Assembly (NCBI RefSeq): GCF_003201675.2
Contig: NZ_CP029287.2
Location: 2,158,001-2,222,000, forward strand
Direction: 5' to 3'
Length of the DNA: 64,000 nucleotides
Source of the DNA: Metallosphaera hakonensis JCM 8857 = DSM 7519
GTDB taxonomy: Archaea > Thermoproteota > Thermoprotei_A > Sulfolobales > Sulfolobaceae
The first letter of the stretch is position 1, and every line of letters begins with the position of its first letter. This document shows positions 24,112-34,358 of this stretch, in pieces. The position numbers and the translations under genes are program-made. The notes beneath the pieces were generated by a model. That model saw nothing but the letters and a program-made list of their open reading frames with translations, was not told where the DNA came from and made no database searches.

Positions 24112-26628
24112 CTATACTAGCTTATTGAAGACATAATTCAATATATTTCCATGTTTAATGTACTCTAGTTCAGTTCTAGTATCTATTCTAGCTACCCCTT
24201 TTATGGTGTTTTCTCCATTTCCTTTTACTTCAATCGTGACAGAAGTCCTCGGCTTCATCTCGTCTAGTTTTATATTGACTATCTCATCTCCCTTTAAATT
24301 AAGGGATTTCCAGTTGGCTTCCACGGGTATTACTCCCATAGCGACCAGGTTGCTTCTGTGAATTCTCTCGAAGCTTTCTGCAATTACTGCCCTAACACCG
24401 AGTAATGCAGTTACCTTTGCTGCCCAATCCCTAGAGCTTCCAGTACCGTACTGTTTTCCAGCGAAGATGACCAAGGGCACGCTCTCGCTCTTATACCTCA
24501 TGGCCACCCTGTATACTGTATCCACGCTCCCGTCAGGGAAATGAACCGTATACCCCCCTTCCCTATTAACCATGAGGTTTTTGACTTTCGGATTCGCAAA
24601 CCCACCCCTAAGCATCACCTCGTGGTTCCCTCTTCTGGCTCCATAGGTGTTCAATTCACTGGCACCTTTCTCTTGAAGATACTTCGCAGCATCCGATTCC
24701 CTCCCTATCGGGCCTGCAGGAGATATGTGATCAGTAGTTATCTTGTCTCCTAGGATAAGAAGAATTCTTGCGTTCTTAATCTCCCCAAATCCAAGGTTCT
24801 CCTTGAACCAGGGAGGCTCCATGATATAGGTGGAGGAAGGATCCCAGGAGTATGTTAGACCGCCTTCAACAGGCAACGATTTCCAGTTTTCATCTCCTTG
24901 GAATATCGCCTCTTTCTGGGACTTGTAGAACTCAGGGTTTAGGGCCAGGTCCATGAACCTAGAGATCTCCTTTATGCTTGGCCATACATCCCTTAGATAA
25001 ACTGGTTTTCCGTTGGGATCAAATCCAAGTGGCTCCGAATTGAAGTTAATATTTATTCTCCCTGCTATAGCGTAGGCCACAACTAAGATCGGAGAGGCTA
25101 GATATGTTCCCTTCAATAAGGGGTTGATTCTTCCCTCAAAGTTCCTGTTTCCGCTGATTACAGCATATCCTTCTACACCTTGCTTTAGGTCCTCCTCAAT
25201 TTCCTTGGGTAGAGGACCCGCGTTTCCTATGCATGTAGTACAACCGAAACCCACCACATGAAAACCTAGGGCCTCGAGATAAGGGGTTAACCCGGCTTCG
25301 TTAAGATACTTCACCACTATTGGAGAGCCTGGAGCCATGCTGGTCTTTACGTAACCCATTGACCTTAATCCTAGGGCTATGGCTTTTCTTGCAAGGATAC
25401 CCGCCCCTATCATAACCGTAGGGTTGGAGGTATTAGTACAGCTGGTGATAGAGGCTATTACTACGCTCCCGTCCGAGATCTTTTTGCCTCTTTTATTCCC
25501 TACGGGGAGCTCAGCCATCTTGGTAAGCGGAACTCTCTCGTCTGGGTTCCTTGGGCCGGCTAGAGATGGCTCAATGTCCCCAAGGTCTATATTGACTACC
25601 TCGGTGTATCTAGGTTCCTCTACGTAAAATAGGCCTTGAGCCTTAGCGTACTCTCTGACAATATTATCATCTCTTCCTGTCGCCCTAAGGTAGTTTAACG
25701 TATTTTGGTCTATGGGGAAGTATCCCACAGTGGCCCCATATTCTGGCGCCATGTTTCCTATGGTTGCTCTATCTGGTACAGAAAGGTTTGAGATTGATGG
25801 ACCGAAGAACTCGACGAACTTACCCACTACGCCCTTCCTTCTCAGGGTCTCAGTTATGTAAAGAACGACGTCAGTTGGCGTTACTCCCTCTCTGACTTCT
25901 CCTGTAAGTTTCACTCCTACCACTTCGGGAACGGACATGTAGTATGGTTCTCCCAACATTACTGCCTCAGCCTCGAGGCCTCCAACTCCCCATGCTAAGA
26001 CCCCAATCCCATCGGCCATAGTTGTGTGGGAATCAGTTCCTATCACAATCTCCGGGAACGCTGTGGCTAAGCCATTATGCTCCCTAACGTCTACAACCTT
26101 ACTTAGGAACTCCAGGTTAACTTGATGAATTATCCCGTTTCCTGGTGGGACTATCCTTAAGTTAGAAAAGGCCCCTTGCGCCCATTTTAGGAATTTGTAC
26201 CTTTCCCTATTTCTCTCAAACTCGGCCTTCATGTTCAGGGTCAATGAGTACTCGGTCCCGAAGTAGTCCACTTGTATTGAATGGTCAATTACTAGATCAG
26301 ATGGAATCTTGGGGTTAACCTTGGAGGGATCTCTTCCTCTCCTCTGTAGCTCAGATCTCATTGCTGCCAGGTCAACCAGAAGGGGCACTCCCGTGTAGTC
26401 CTGCATGATAACCCTAGTTGGTAAGAAGGCGAAGTCCTTTCCCGTTTTCCAGTTTCCTATGGTTTCTAGGTCTTCCTCAGTAATCTTTTCCCCATCAAGG
26501 TTACGCAGAACGTTTTCTATCAAAACCTTAATGGAGTAGGGGTATCTATCAATCTCGTACCCTAAATCTTTCAGCTGGGAAAGAGGGTAATAATAAAAAT
26601 CCCCCATTTTCGCTTTATCGATTTTCAT
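24112..26628 (-). CDS. acnA: Aconitate hydratase
   Basis: The 838-aa protein is a full-length AcnA-type aconitase. The three [4Fe-4S] cysteines are in SITSCTNTSNP and GFGCTTCIGNAG; the substrate-binding VIGTDSHTTMADGIGV and the C-terminal swivel domain with FAGKQYGTGSSRDWAAK are all present. It interconverts citrate and isocitrate in the TCA cycle. It is single and convergent with the AbrB gene. No sign of damage. Confidence 0.97.
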   Translation of the reverse strand: MKIDKAKMGDFYYYPLSQLKDLGYEIDRYPYSIKVLIENVLRNLDGEKITEEDLETIGNWKTGKDFAFLPTRVIMQDYTGVPLLVDLAAMRSELQRRGRDPSKVNPKIPSDLVIDHSIQVDYFGTEYSLTLNMKAEFERNRERYKFLKWAQGAFSNLRIVPPGNGIIHQVNLEFLSKVVDVREHNGLATAFPEIVIGTDSHTTMADGIGVLAWGVGGLEAEAVMLGEPYYMSVPEVVGVKLTGEVREGVTPTDVVLYITETLRRKGVVGKFVEFFGPSISNLSVPDRATIGNMAPEYGATVGYFPIDQNTLNYLRATGRDDNIVREYAKAQGLFYVEEPRYTEVVNIDLGDIEPSLAGPRNPDERVPLTKMAELPVGNKRGKKISDGSVVIASITSCTNTSNPTVMIGAGILARKAIALGLRSMGYVKTSMAPGSPIVVKYLNEAGLTPYLEALGFHVVGFGCTTCIGNAGPLPKEIEEDLKQGVEGYAVISGNRNFEGRINPLLKGTYLASPILVVAYAIAGRININFNSEPLGFDPNGKPVYLRDVWPSIKEISRFMDLALNPEFYKSQKEAIFQGDENWKSLPVEGGLTYSWDPSSTYIMEPPWFKENLGFGEIKNARILLILGDKITTDHISPAGPIGRESDAAKYLQEKGASELNTYGARRGNHEVMLRGGFANPKVKNLMVNREGGYTVHFPDGSVDTVYRVAMRYKSESVPLVIFAGKQYGTGSSRDWAAKVTALLGVRAVIAESFERIHRSNLVAMGVIPVEANWKSLNLKGDEIVNIKLDEMKPRTSVTIEVKGNGENTIKGVARIDTRTELEYIKHGNILNYVFNKLV

Positions 26629-27113
26629 GCATAATTATAGCTTCAAGCTAATAAGAGGTTTTCCTCTATAATTTTAGTAATCTAAAAATCATATAAACAC
26701 CGTCAGGACGAATATTGATCTTTCTGATAAATTCGCGACGCGGAATTATGGACTTCATTGATAAAGGCGTGCTGGAAACACTAACGCAATAGCTGACGTA
26801 GACTTGGCGTGATATATTTGGATAAACGCTATTGGAACGTAGTAACTTTAGTCTATAAAGAGCAATCCTTTGTAACTCTTCATAGGGGTTTTAGGGTTTT
26901 AGGGCTTTCATAGGATTTTATGATATTTCATGTCGATCCTGGGTCCTTGGACTTCACAGAAGTCTTGTGGATCCCTCTTCTTTCCTCTTAGTCTTTTTGA
27001 CAGTGTAATGGGACAATTACACCTAAGAGTACTCGTCGTTGATGTAAGGGAAAGATATAGCCTTGAGGATATCTTGGGAAAAGAGAGTTCTCTCTACGCC
27101 ATGGCGGAGCAGT
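26629..27113. other. Intergenic region with short repeats
   Basis: A 485-bp stretch between acnA and the lutB-like gene without a supportable gene. It has a GGGTTTTAGGGTTTTAGGG microrepeat at 26885-26905. GGACTTCATTGA at 26750-26761 recurs at 39297 and 39344. The part around 26937-26975 resembles 39330-39362. It may hold decayed mobile DNA. Confidence 0.4.
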
Positions 27114-28250
27114 TCAAATGGATCCTTTCCACCATCTTGCCTTAATCTTCTCAAGTACCCTAGGTATGTTGATCTTCATGGGGCAAACCTCCTTGCATCC
27201 ACCAGAATGAGTGCAGAGCATAGCAGGTTTAGGATCTCCATAAACCATGTATGACCACATCGCTCCCATGGGACCTGTGTAGGGTGGTACCCCCCAGTTT
27301 CCATCCAGAACCCTATACACAGGACAATGTAGATGGCATCTCCCACATCTAATACAGAGGAGGGCTTCCCTAAGTTCAGGGTCTTTAGATGCTTTGATTC
27401 TACCGTTATCCACAAGGACCAGGTGAAATTCCTTGGGTCCATGGGCTGGGCTAACTCTCTTCATTTCTATGTCACCCGTTGAGCTTGGCCCAGAGGTCAG
27501 GTTTACGTAAGTCGGCGGATAAAGGCCAGCATATGCGGCCTGAACCATCGCCTCCATCATTGCATGAGGTAAGGTTGGAACGATCTTCTCGAATCCTGCC
27601 ACTGAAATGTGAACAGAGGGAGACACAGTTGTGAACCTTATGTTTCCCTCGTTCTCCACAAGGATTATGGATCCGGTGTCAGCAGCTACCGCATTAGCCC
27701 CAGTTATTCCCACTTCTGCATTCACGAATTTATCTCTTAAAAACTCCCTCACTTTAGCTACTATCTGTTCGTGGGTCGAGTTAGGTGGAAGACCACCCAA
27801 AACATCTCTCACCAACTCCTCTGCTCTCTCCTTCGACATGTGAATTGCGGGGGCAATTATGTGTGAAGGCGGTTCATTGGCTAGCTGAATAAGAAACTCA
27901 CCTAGATCGGTTTCCCATACATCCTTCCCTAGGTTCTTGAGGTGCTCCCTTATTCCTAGCTCATAAGCTACCATTGACTTTCCTAGCACTATCTTTTTCC
28001 TATCCCCAACAATCTTGGCCACAACCTCTCTACCTTCCTCAGAACTACTAACTACGTGGGGAATACCACCTACTCTCTTCACCGACTCGACTGTCTGATC
28101 AATGTACCTCTCAAGGTTATTTAGCACCTCAAGCTTGGCGTCCCTAAGCTCCTTAGCCAATTCCTTAATGTAGGGATGCCTCTCTAAGACGTCATAAACC
28201 CTAGGGACATTGTTCTGAATAGTCCTATTAATGGCTATTTCCCAGCTCAC
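27114..28250 (-). CDS. LutB-like iron-sulfur protein (LUD domain + two 4Fe-4S motifs)
   Basis: The 378-aa protein starts with a LUD-type domain ([36 protein letters not shown]) and ends with ferredoxin-like clusters: [12 protein letters not shown] and [12 protein letters not shown]. This is the LutB/LldF architecture, in which electrons from lactate or glycolate oxidation pass through the clusters. It overlaps the LutA-like gene by 4 nt. With the FAD protein at 30226 it may form a D-lactate or glycolate dehydrogenase complex in the cytoplasm, membrane-associated through partners. Confidence 0.85.
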   Translation of the reverse strand: MSWEIAINRTIQNNVPRVYDVLERHPYIKELAKELRDAKLEVLNNLERYIDQTVESVKRVGGIPHVVSSSEEGREVVAKIVGDRKKIVLGKSMVAYELGIREHLKNLGKDVWETDLGEFLIQLANEPPSHIIAPAIHMSKERAEELVRDVLGGLPPNSTHEQIVAKVREFLRDKFVNAEVGITGANAVAADTGSIILVENEGNIRFTTVSPSVHISVAGFEKIVPTLPHAMMEAMVQAAYAGLYPPTYVNLTSGPSSTGDIEMKRVSPAHGPKEFHLVLVDNGRIKASKDPELREALLCIRCGRCHLHCPVYRVLDGNWGVPPYTGPMGAMWSYMVYGDPKPAMLCTHSGGCKEVCPMKINIPRVLEKIKARWWKGSI

Positions 28251-29113
28251 AGTATCACCTCAGCTATGTCCTTGACCTCTCCCTTGAAGTAGGGAGAGAG
28301 GGTAACGTAACATATGGGACACATGACCAGAAGCCTTTTTGATAACTTGTTAAGGTTCTCGGCTCTTTTCTTCGCGATCGCCTCGCTCAATTCCCTATCA
28401 AGTCCTGCAATAGGTCCTCCACAGCACGTAGACGTCTCTTTCCCTGTAAGGAGGAAACCCTCCTTGAGCTTTACCCCAGATTCATTGACCATGTCCCTAT
28501 ATTTATCTCTCAAATTCAAGAACCTTGAGTACAGGCAAGAGTCGTGTATTGTGAACTCCTCATCAACTCTCTTCTCAGGTCTAACTAGCTCCAGGTAGTT
28601 TATTACCTCGACCTTGAAATCGATGAATTCCCCATATCTGGTTAGTGCATTATGGGTGTGTGGATCTACGGTGATTATCCTCTTGATCCCATGTTCTTCT
28701 AAAATCTTGGAGACCTTCTTAGCGTGTTCTGTGAACTCTTCGAGTAAACCCATTTCCAGGAGCAGGGCGCCGCTATAGGGCTCTTCCTCATAGAGGTAAC
28801 CAGGGTTTATCCCTCTTTTCCTTAAGGCATTTATAATGTTATTAAGAATGTTATATGCCCTGTCTAACTCTTCCTTAGGCGGTTTAACAAACTTAGCTAG
28901 GGAAGACAGTCCCTTGAGAACCCCAGCCATGGATGAAAATTTGCTCAACGTTGGCACTACGGGTTCGACCTGATACATGCAGGACGTGAAAATTATGGTT
29001 TCTCCTCCCTTGGGAAGGTCTCTCGCCCATCCCGAGCAAACCCTCTTATCTACAGGGAAGGGCATCCCGTACTTTTCAAGGCTATCAATCAGGAGTGAAC
29101 GTAGACTTTCCAT
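28247..29113 (-). CDS. LutA-like CCG-domain Fe-S oxidoreductase
   Basis: A 288-aa protein with a cysteine-rich CCG pattern: CMYQVEP near residue 35, HDSCLYSRF near 190, TSTCCGGP near 235 and CPICYV near 268. CCG domains are shared by LutA, GlcF and heterodisulfide reductase HdrB and ligate Fe-S clusters. It is the upstream partner of the LutB-like gene with a 4-nt overlap, so the two are clearly co-translated. The first CCG half is less complete than usual, so the cluster content may differ from LutA. Confidence 0.8.
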   Translation of the reverse strand: MESLRSLLIDSLEKYGMPFPVDKRVCSGWARDLPKGGETIIFTSCMYQVEPVVPTLSKFSSMAGVLKGLSSLAKFVKPPKEELDRAYNILNNIINALRKRGINPGYLYEEEPYSGALLLEMGLLEEFTEHAKKVSKILEEHGIKRIITVDPHTHNALTRYGEFIDFKVEVINYLELVRPEKRVDEEFTIHDSCLYSRFLNLRDKYRDMVNESGVKLKEGFLLTGKETSTCCGGPIAGLDRELSEAIAKKRAENLNKLSKRLLVMCPICYVTLSPYFKGEVKDIAEVIL

Positions 29114-29144
29114 GTATCTTACATGTATGTCTCCATTAAAATAT

Positions 29145-30059
29145 TCAGATTTTAGCTTCCCTGCTGGTTCCTTCCACGTTTCTCTTCATTCTCATAATCT
29201 CCCTGTAGCTCATGATCATGCTGACTACCCCGAGAATTCCTACTACGGAAACCACCAGGAGGAACCCTACGTCAACGGCGTTAAGGTTTGGTATTGCAAC
29301 CCCGGTAGAGATGGCCCAATTATCAATGCTCGGGAAAAGGACTATTAGTATCCCCACCAAGGAGAAGGTCATCCCGCCATAGTATAGTACCCTACCAGCA
29401 GTTTTGCTTCCCACATATCGGATGTCGTCCTCAGTGAGCTTCTTTACCTTCATGAGATTTGCGAAAAGGGCTCCGAAAATAATCTGCATGGTCATAGTAC
29501 CTAACCCGAACATTACTCCAGGGAGAGGTGCGTAAAGTACACTTGGCATTCTGGGAGCCAGTACGAAAGTGATTATGGACGCATACGCCCCGAATCCGAA
29601 GCCGGCTATGAGCCCGTGTACTATGGTCATCTTTATTGGTGGGTCCTTGAGCTCACTTCTCTCAGCAATTGGGTCATGATGCTCACTTCCCAATATCTTA
29701 TCAATGGGCAAGTGGATGTATCTTCCCTCAAGTATATAGGATCCTGCAATAGCCATGACTATTCCTACTACAACATAGACCGGTCCGTCCAGATTATATC
29801 TAGTGTAAATTTCAGCCAATCCTAGGAAACCAAGAGTAGTTAAAAGTGCCCTCTGTGCCGTAAATCCGAGCGAGAAAAGGAAGCCTGCCTTCATTCCTCC
29901 CTTAGTGCTATATTTTCCTACAGCGTAACTGAAGGTAATGGGCCAGGTGTGTTCGTCTGGAGTGGCCCCATGCATCAAGCCGAGTATGAAAGAAATGACT
30001 AGAATTTCACCTATGGTAAGATTCAGTGGAGGATTTAGTAGGACGTCTAGTAAATTCAT
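29145..30059 (-). CDS. NiCoT/UreH-like membrane transporter family protein
   Basis: A 304-aa polytopic protein with about seven or eight membrane helices. The motif HGATPDEHTWPI in helix 1 recalls the HxxxxDH metal-binding motif of nickel/cobalt transporters and UreH/RcnA relatives, and a second IVHGLIAGFGFGAYA helix is similar to the second signature. A cytoplasmic loop has SEHHDP. Metal transport is inferred. It is 32 bp upstream of the lutA-like gene in the same direction, so it may be in that operon. Confidence 0.65.
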   Translation of the reverse strand: MNLLDVLLNPPLNLTIGEILVISFILGLMHGATPDEHTWPITFSYAVGKYSTKGGMKAGFLFSLGFTAQRALLTTLGFLGLAEIYTRYNLDGPVYVVVGIVMAIAGSYILEGRYIHLPIDKILGSEHHDPIAERSELKDPPIKMTIVHGLIAGFGFGAYASIITFVLAPRMPSVLYAPLPGVMFGLGTMTMQIIFGALFANLMKVKKLTEDDIRYVGSKTAGRVLYYGGMTFSLVGILIVLFPSIDNWAISTGVAIPNLNAVDVGFLLVVSVVGILGVVSMIMSYREIMRMKRNVEGTSREAKI

Positions 30060-30225
30060 TTTAGATCAATTATTAGGGTAACCCTAAAGTATAAAAAGTT
30101 AACTCCGAGCTAGAAATGCTGATTAATATTCCTTGACGGAAATTGACGAAATCTAACGTTATACTGAGCTTAGGTTGTAAGATGGGCCGTTTTTCTTTTA
30201 AAAGATTCTAAAGAAGCCTTTACAT

Positions 30226-31083
30226 ATGGAGATTAACAACGAGGCAGAATTACTGGAGACTTTGAAATTAGCTAGGACTGAGAGAAAGAAAGTTGCTATT
30301 ATAGGAACTGGGAAGCACTCCAACAAAAGTGCGGATATTATACTCACCACAACAAGGATGTCTAATTTCGAAATTAAGGGGGCTGAAGTAATTGCCGAGG
30401 CAGGATCGTCAGTAACAAAGATTAGAGAGGAGGCGTTATCTTATGACCTTCTGTTCCCGTCGCTATATGACGGCACAGTAGGCGGATTATTAGCTTTAAA
30501 TGAGGCATATCCCATCTCAACAGCCTACGGGACTCCCTATTCGTTTACTCAGTGGGTTCGGATCGTTACTCCCGTGGGTATATTCAAGTGGAAGAGTCTT
30601 GTGGGTTCTAAGGGTTTACTGGGCGGATTTTCTCAGGCGTCAATGAAGTTGTATCCCCGTCCACACAAGGTAGTGACTTTCACCAAGAGAGTTGAGACTC
30701 AAGAACTAGTGAACCTTTATGGAAAAATCATAGCTCACAATCCCCTAGCGTTCCTAGTGGAATATGATAACGGATTCAGATTTCATGTATCCCTAATAGA
30801 GGGCGAAATTGAGTCAGCGGAGAGATATGAGGGTGTACCTGTTGTGGAGGACAATGACAAGGGAAGCTACATGGTTAAAACTGAGGATCTCTCCTCTTTC
30901 ATACAGCTCACGGATAGAATAAAACCAATCTACGCATACTATATTCACGGTGTAAAGTGGAGTAAGGTTTACACTTCTGATGAATCCGAATTGGAGGGGG
31001 TAGAACACTATCCTAGCAACGACGTCCCAAGGATAGTTGGTAGATTGAAGCTAATTCTGGATCGATGGAATGTTCTGGTCTAG
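30226..31083 (+). CDS. FAD-binding oxidoreductase, GlcE/GlcD-like (short)
   Basis: The 285-aa protein follows the PCMH-type FAD fold: KKVAIIGTGKHS, then IAEAGSSVTKIREEA, YDGTVGGLLALNEA and VRIVTPVGIFKWKS. It has no large C-terminal catalytic domain like GlcD (about 480 aa), so it is nearer GlcE in size. Divergent from the metal-transporter/lutA/lutB-like genes with a 166-bp gap, it probably supplies the flavin subunit of the same lactate/glycolate dehydrogenase. A TATA-like CTTTTAAAAG lies 20-30 nt upstream of the start. Confidence 0.78.
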   Translation: MEINNEAELLETLKLARTERKKVAIIGTGKHSNKSADIILTTTRMSNFEIKGAEVIAEAGSSVTKIREEALSYDLLFPSLYDGTVGGLLALNEAYPISTAYGTPYSFTQWVRIVTPVGIFKWKSLVGSKGLLGGFSQASMKLYPRPHKVVTFTKRVETQELVNLYGKIIAHNPLAFLVEYDNGFRFHVSLIEGEIESAERYEGVPVVEDNDKGSYMVKTEDLSSFIQLTDRIKPIYAYYIHGVKWSKVYTSDESELEGVEHYPSNDVPRIVGRLKLILDRWNVLV

Positions 31084-31185
31084 CTTCATGTGTTACTCAC
31101 GTGATCCGAGGAATTGTGTTCTTGAGGGAAGATAGCATCAATGTACTGAGGAAAACCTATATGTCAAAGAGTACTTTCTATCTTC

Positions 31186-32505
31186 ATGAAGTACACTGAA
31201 AGTGCCCCAAAACTTTTCATGGACACTGGAACCAGATTTCACAGGTCCCTTATTTTTGCGATGGGAGTCATAAAGTATTCGTGTGCCAGAACCAACGTCT
31301 CTTTAGGCCTTCTCGATTCCAAGATAGGTCATGCCATAGAACAGGCATCCGAGGAATTAATGCAAGGGAATTTAGACCATAAGATCATTCTCGATGTGTT
31401 CCAGACGGGATCGGGAACTGGACTTAATATGAATGTGAACGAAGTAATAGCCGAGAGGGCATCAGAGTTATCAGGTCTAAAGGTTCATCCCAATGACCAT
31501 GTGAACATGGGACAATCCTCGAACGATACTGTACCCACGGCCATTAGAATAGCCGCGGTGAAGCAGGTTCATGAAAAACTAATCCCCTCTGTTAAGGAGA
31601 TGATTGGGGCGCTTAGAGACGTTGGAGATAAGTACTCCGATCTAGTCAAGGCCGGCAGAACTCACTTAAGGGACGCAATGCCAGTTACTTTCGGTCAAGA
31701 GCTTCATGCTTACGCCGACGCATTCAGTCACGACCTGGAAATTTTGAATTCTGTTCTGTCTTACGTGAAGGAACTTCCCATTGGCGGTACTGCTGTAGGT
31801 ACCGGTGTGAACTCTCATCCCATGTTCAGGGAGAACGTAATCAGGGTGATAAATCAGGTTACCGGCCTGAACTTTATCCCCTCTAACCCCTTCAGAGGTC
31901 TAAGGTTCTTAACCGATCTTTTGACCCTAAGCGGGGTGATGAGGACTATGGCCGTTGAGCTCTACAGGGTCGCCCAGGACTTTAGGCTGATGTTCTCAGG
32001 GCCGATGACTGCAGTAGGTGAAATAGACCTACCATCGCAAGAGGAAATAGCTGGATCAAGTATCATGCCCGGTAAAACGAACCCGGTTACGGCCGAAGCT
32101 TCCATGCTAATCTCGGCCCAAATAGTAGGTCTTGATCAAGCAAATCAATTCGCATCTAACTTGGGCGAGTTTGAATTGGCTATGGGCGTACCTCTCATAG
32201 GGCAAAATGTCTCCACTCAAGTGGATCTACTTTCTGAAGGATTAAGAAAATTCTCCTCCCTAGTTATACGGGGAGTAGTGCCCAACGAGGAGAAAATGAA
32301 GAGGTATGCAGAAAGTAGCCCGGCGTTAATCACGGTTATCTCCCCCATTGTGGGTTACGACAAGGCCTCGCAGATTGGGAAGATGTTGAATAAGGGCATG
32401 TCCATCAGGGAAGCTTTAAGAGAATTAGGATTCGACGATAAAGCTATTGAAGAAATACTTGATCTAAGTAAATTAGTTAGACCAGGAATACAAAAGAAAA
32501 CATAA
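31186..32505 (+). CDS. fumC: Fumarate hydratase, class II
   Basis: The 439-aa protein has the fumarase/aspartase superfamily signature [31 protein letters not shown], and [11 protein letters not shown] as well as the catalytic H in [14 protein letters not shown]. These residues fit class II fumarase rather than argininosuccinate lyase. It hydrates fumarate to malate. Single gene with a TATA-like CTATATG about 28 nt upstream of its leaderless start. Confidence 0.93.
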   Translation: MKYTESAPKLFMDTGTRFHRSLIFAMGVIKYSCARTNVSLGLLDSKIGHAIEQASEELMQGNLDHKIILDVFQTGSGTGLNMNVNEVIAERASELSGLKVHPNDHVNMGQSSNDTVPTAIRIAAVKQVHEKLIPSVKEMIGALRDVGDKYSDLVKAGRTHLRDAMPVTFGQELHAYADAFSHDLEILNSVLSYVKELPIGGTAVGTGVNSHPMFRENVIRVINQVTGLNFIPSNPFRGLRFLTDLLTLSGVMRTMAVELYRVAQDFRLMFSGPMTAVGEIDLPSQEEIAGSSIMPGKTNPVTAEASMLISAQIVGLDQANQFASNLGEFELAMGVPLIGQNVSTQVDLLSEGLRKFSSLVIRGVVPNEEKMKRYAESSPALITVISPIVGYDKASQIGKMLNKGMSIREALRELGFDDKAIEEILDLSKLVRPGIQKKT

Positions 32506-32672
32506 TTTTTATGTAAGGCTTATAATTTTTTCCTATTTATATAAAAATATCTCCTAATCTTGTTTTGAACCTGTGCATTTTTTCCAATTAAACGCGTATT
32601 CCATGAGAATGAAATGGGTCAATTTGGTCAGGTTTTAAATAGAGGAATAGTTGAATTTGCATTAGATAAAGC

Positions 32673-34316
32673 ATGAAAACTATCTTCACAGCTTTGATCC
32701 TGTTCTTGTTAGGGACTGGAATTGCCACTTCTTTTTTGACTCTTGCAGAAAATTCAAATCAAACAAATCAGAACGTAACCATAACCTACGAAAGATATGA
32801 CAGTGTTTACTACGCGGGAGGCTTTCTCCATGTTAAAGGAGACATGAACAATAGAGGTTTCCTGGGTTCAAACGGATCTGTATACTATTATGTTAGTAAT
32901 GTTACTTACTCGTCAGTATACTCAGGAGAGAGCGTAAAAGTCCAAGCCAGTAACTCGCTATATCAATTGAGTCCCGGTGAAATTAAGAGTTATTCAGGGA
33001 ATATTACAGTGAGTCTAACTCAAGGCGGACTCCTAACAGTTAGCTCTCAGATTCCTCAGGTCATAAGGTTAGTAATCAATACCTCAGGAATGGAGGAGTT
33101 AGCGTGGGCAGGTTTTCTTGAGGCTAACGCATCCGTGAGCACTACGGCATACGTAAATGGGACGGGAACGCTAACCCTCGTTTTCAGTAACGGGACTTCT
33201 CTAACTAACGTTACAGTTCCATTGAAAGTGGGACAGCAAAAATTCAGCGAAACCCTGAGTTTGGTTCAGGTTACACCTAACCTAATAGCCCATTCCACTA
33301 GGGAGGTCGAGGTTGAGCAAAACTTCCCCAGGAGATATGCACCGGAATACGATGAATTTCAAGTGAGCAACAGTAGCGTGAATTCCACGGCCAGCTATAA
33401 TACAACCTTAGCTTACTTTAACGGTTCCCTAGTACCAGCATTGGTATGGAAAGGAGAGGGATTGGGCATAATGGACCTAGGATTTGGGAAATTTGGAGTC
33501 CAAGGCAGTATCTACCACCAGTTCGAGACAGTGGAGTTCTTTGGAGTTAACGGGACTGTTCTAGGCTACGTCCATACTGCATTCTTGTCCAGGGAGGGTA
33601 GTAGACAAGGAATAATCGCAAACACGTTCTCAAGTTTAATGGCTGGAGAACTGAAGATTGTCACTGGCAGCGTAGTTCCTCCTAAACCTGAGGTTGAAGC
33701 CAGTGTGAGAGTTCACGGAATTCCAGTGGTGGTAATCGTAACTGATAACGGCTCTGCAGAGTCTACAGCTTACGTTAACCTCACGCATCCAGTGTATGTT
33801 GTATCTCACGGTCATGGCGAAGGAGCCCATCTTGTAGAGGTCTCAGTTAACGGCACATATCAGTTCTTCGTGGTGACACCAAGTGGTCACGTCATTAATG
33901 TGACTCCTGTTAGGCCCGAAAATGTGACTGAGACTGTCTTGAATATGAGCGGGGCTCAGTATCCTGCTCAAAGGGTCGTTGTTAACGCTAATGGTAGTAT
34001 TATATTTAACATTACACTGCTAAAAAATGAACCTATCGTTGTATACAAAGAAGTTAACGGTAGCCTTGTAGCCTTGAACTCTACCAACTATTTCATAGTT
34101 AACGGAAGGATAGTTGTGTACGATGATCCATCCAACGTTTATTACGTAGCATATGGTGTATCCCCCACAACTTCCACTTCCTCGACATCAACTTCGGGCA
34201 CAACGTCAACTCCAAGTTCCTCTAGCTCAGGTACCAGTGTAGTTGTTTATGCTGTTGTTGCAGTTGTAATTATCATTATAGTCATAGCTGCACTAATATT
34301 CCTCAGAAGAAAGTAG
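32673..34316 (+). CDS. Putative secreted/surface glycoprotein with C-terminal membrane anchor
   Basis: A 547-aa protein with an N-terminal signal peptide (about residues 1-25), many Asn-X-Ser/Thr sequons, a Ser/Thr-rich stalk near the C-terminus (about 500-520), one final membrane helix and an RRK tail. This is the layout of crenarchaeal surface proteins anchored in the membrane with a glycosylated ectodomain. The family is not recognised; the beta-rich ectodomain is about 470 residues. It lies 42 bp upstream of the thermopsin gene with the same orientation, suggesting a common expression. Confidence 0.7.
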   Translation: MKTIFTALILFLLGTGIATSFLTLAENSNQTNQNVTITYERYDSVYYAGGFLHVKGDMNNRGFLGSNGSVYYYVSNVTYSSVYSGESVKVQASNSLYQLSPGEIKSYSGNITVSLTQGGLLTVSSQIPQVIRLVINTSGMEELAWAGFLEANASVSTTAYVNGTGTLTLVFSNGTSLTNVTVPLKVGQQKFSETLSLVQVTPNLIAHSTREVEVEQNFPRRYAPEYDEFQVSNSSVNSTASYNTTLAYFNGSLVPALVWKGEGLGIMDLGFGKFGVQGSIYHQFETVEFFGVNGTVLGYVHTAFLSREGSRQGIIANTFSSLMAGELKIVTGSVVPPKPEVEASVRVHGIPVVVIVTDNGSAESTAYVNLTHPVYVVSHGHGEGAHLVEVSVNGTYQFFVVTPSGHVINVTPVRPENVTETVLNMSGAQYPAQRVVVNANGSIIFNITLLKNEPIVVYKEVNGSLVALNSTNYFIVNGRIVVYDDPSNVYYVAYGVSPTTSTSSTSTSGTTSTPSSSSSGTSVVVYAVVAVVIIIIVIAALIFLRRK

Positions 34317-34358
34317 AACAAGGTAAAGGCTTAAATTTTTTCAAAAAATTTTGAGTCG

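Noticed and set aside
26937-27010. Similarity of 26937-26975 to 39330-39362 as a shared IS end
   Set aside because: The match is short (about 20 of 26 positions) and the flanks differ, so it is noted only as a possible decayed repeat.
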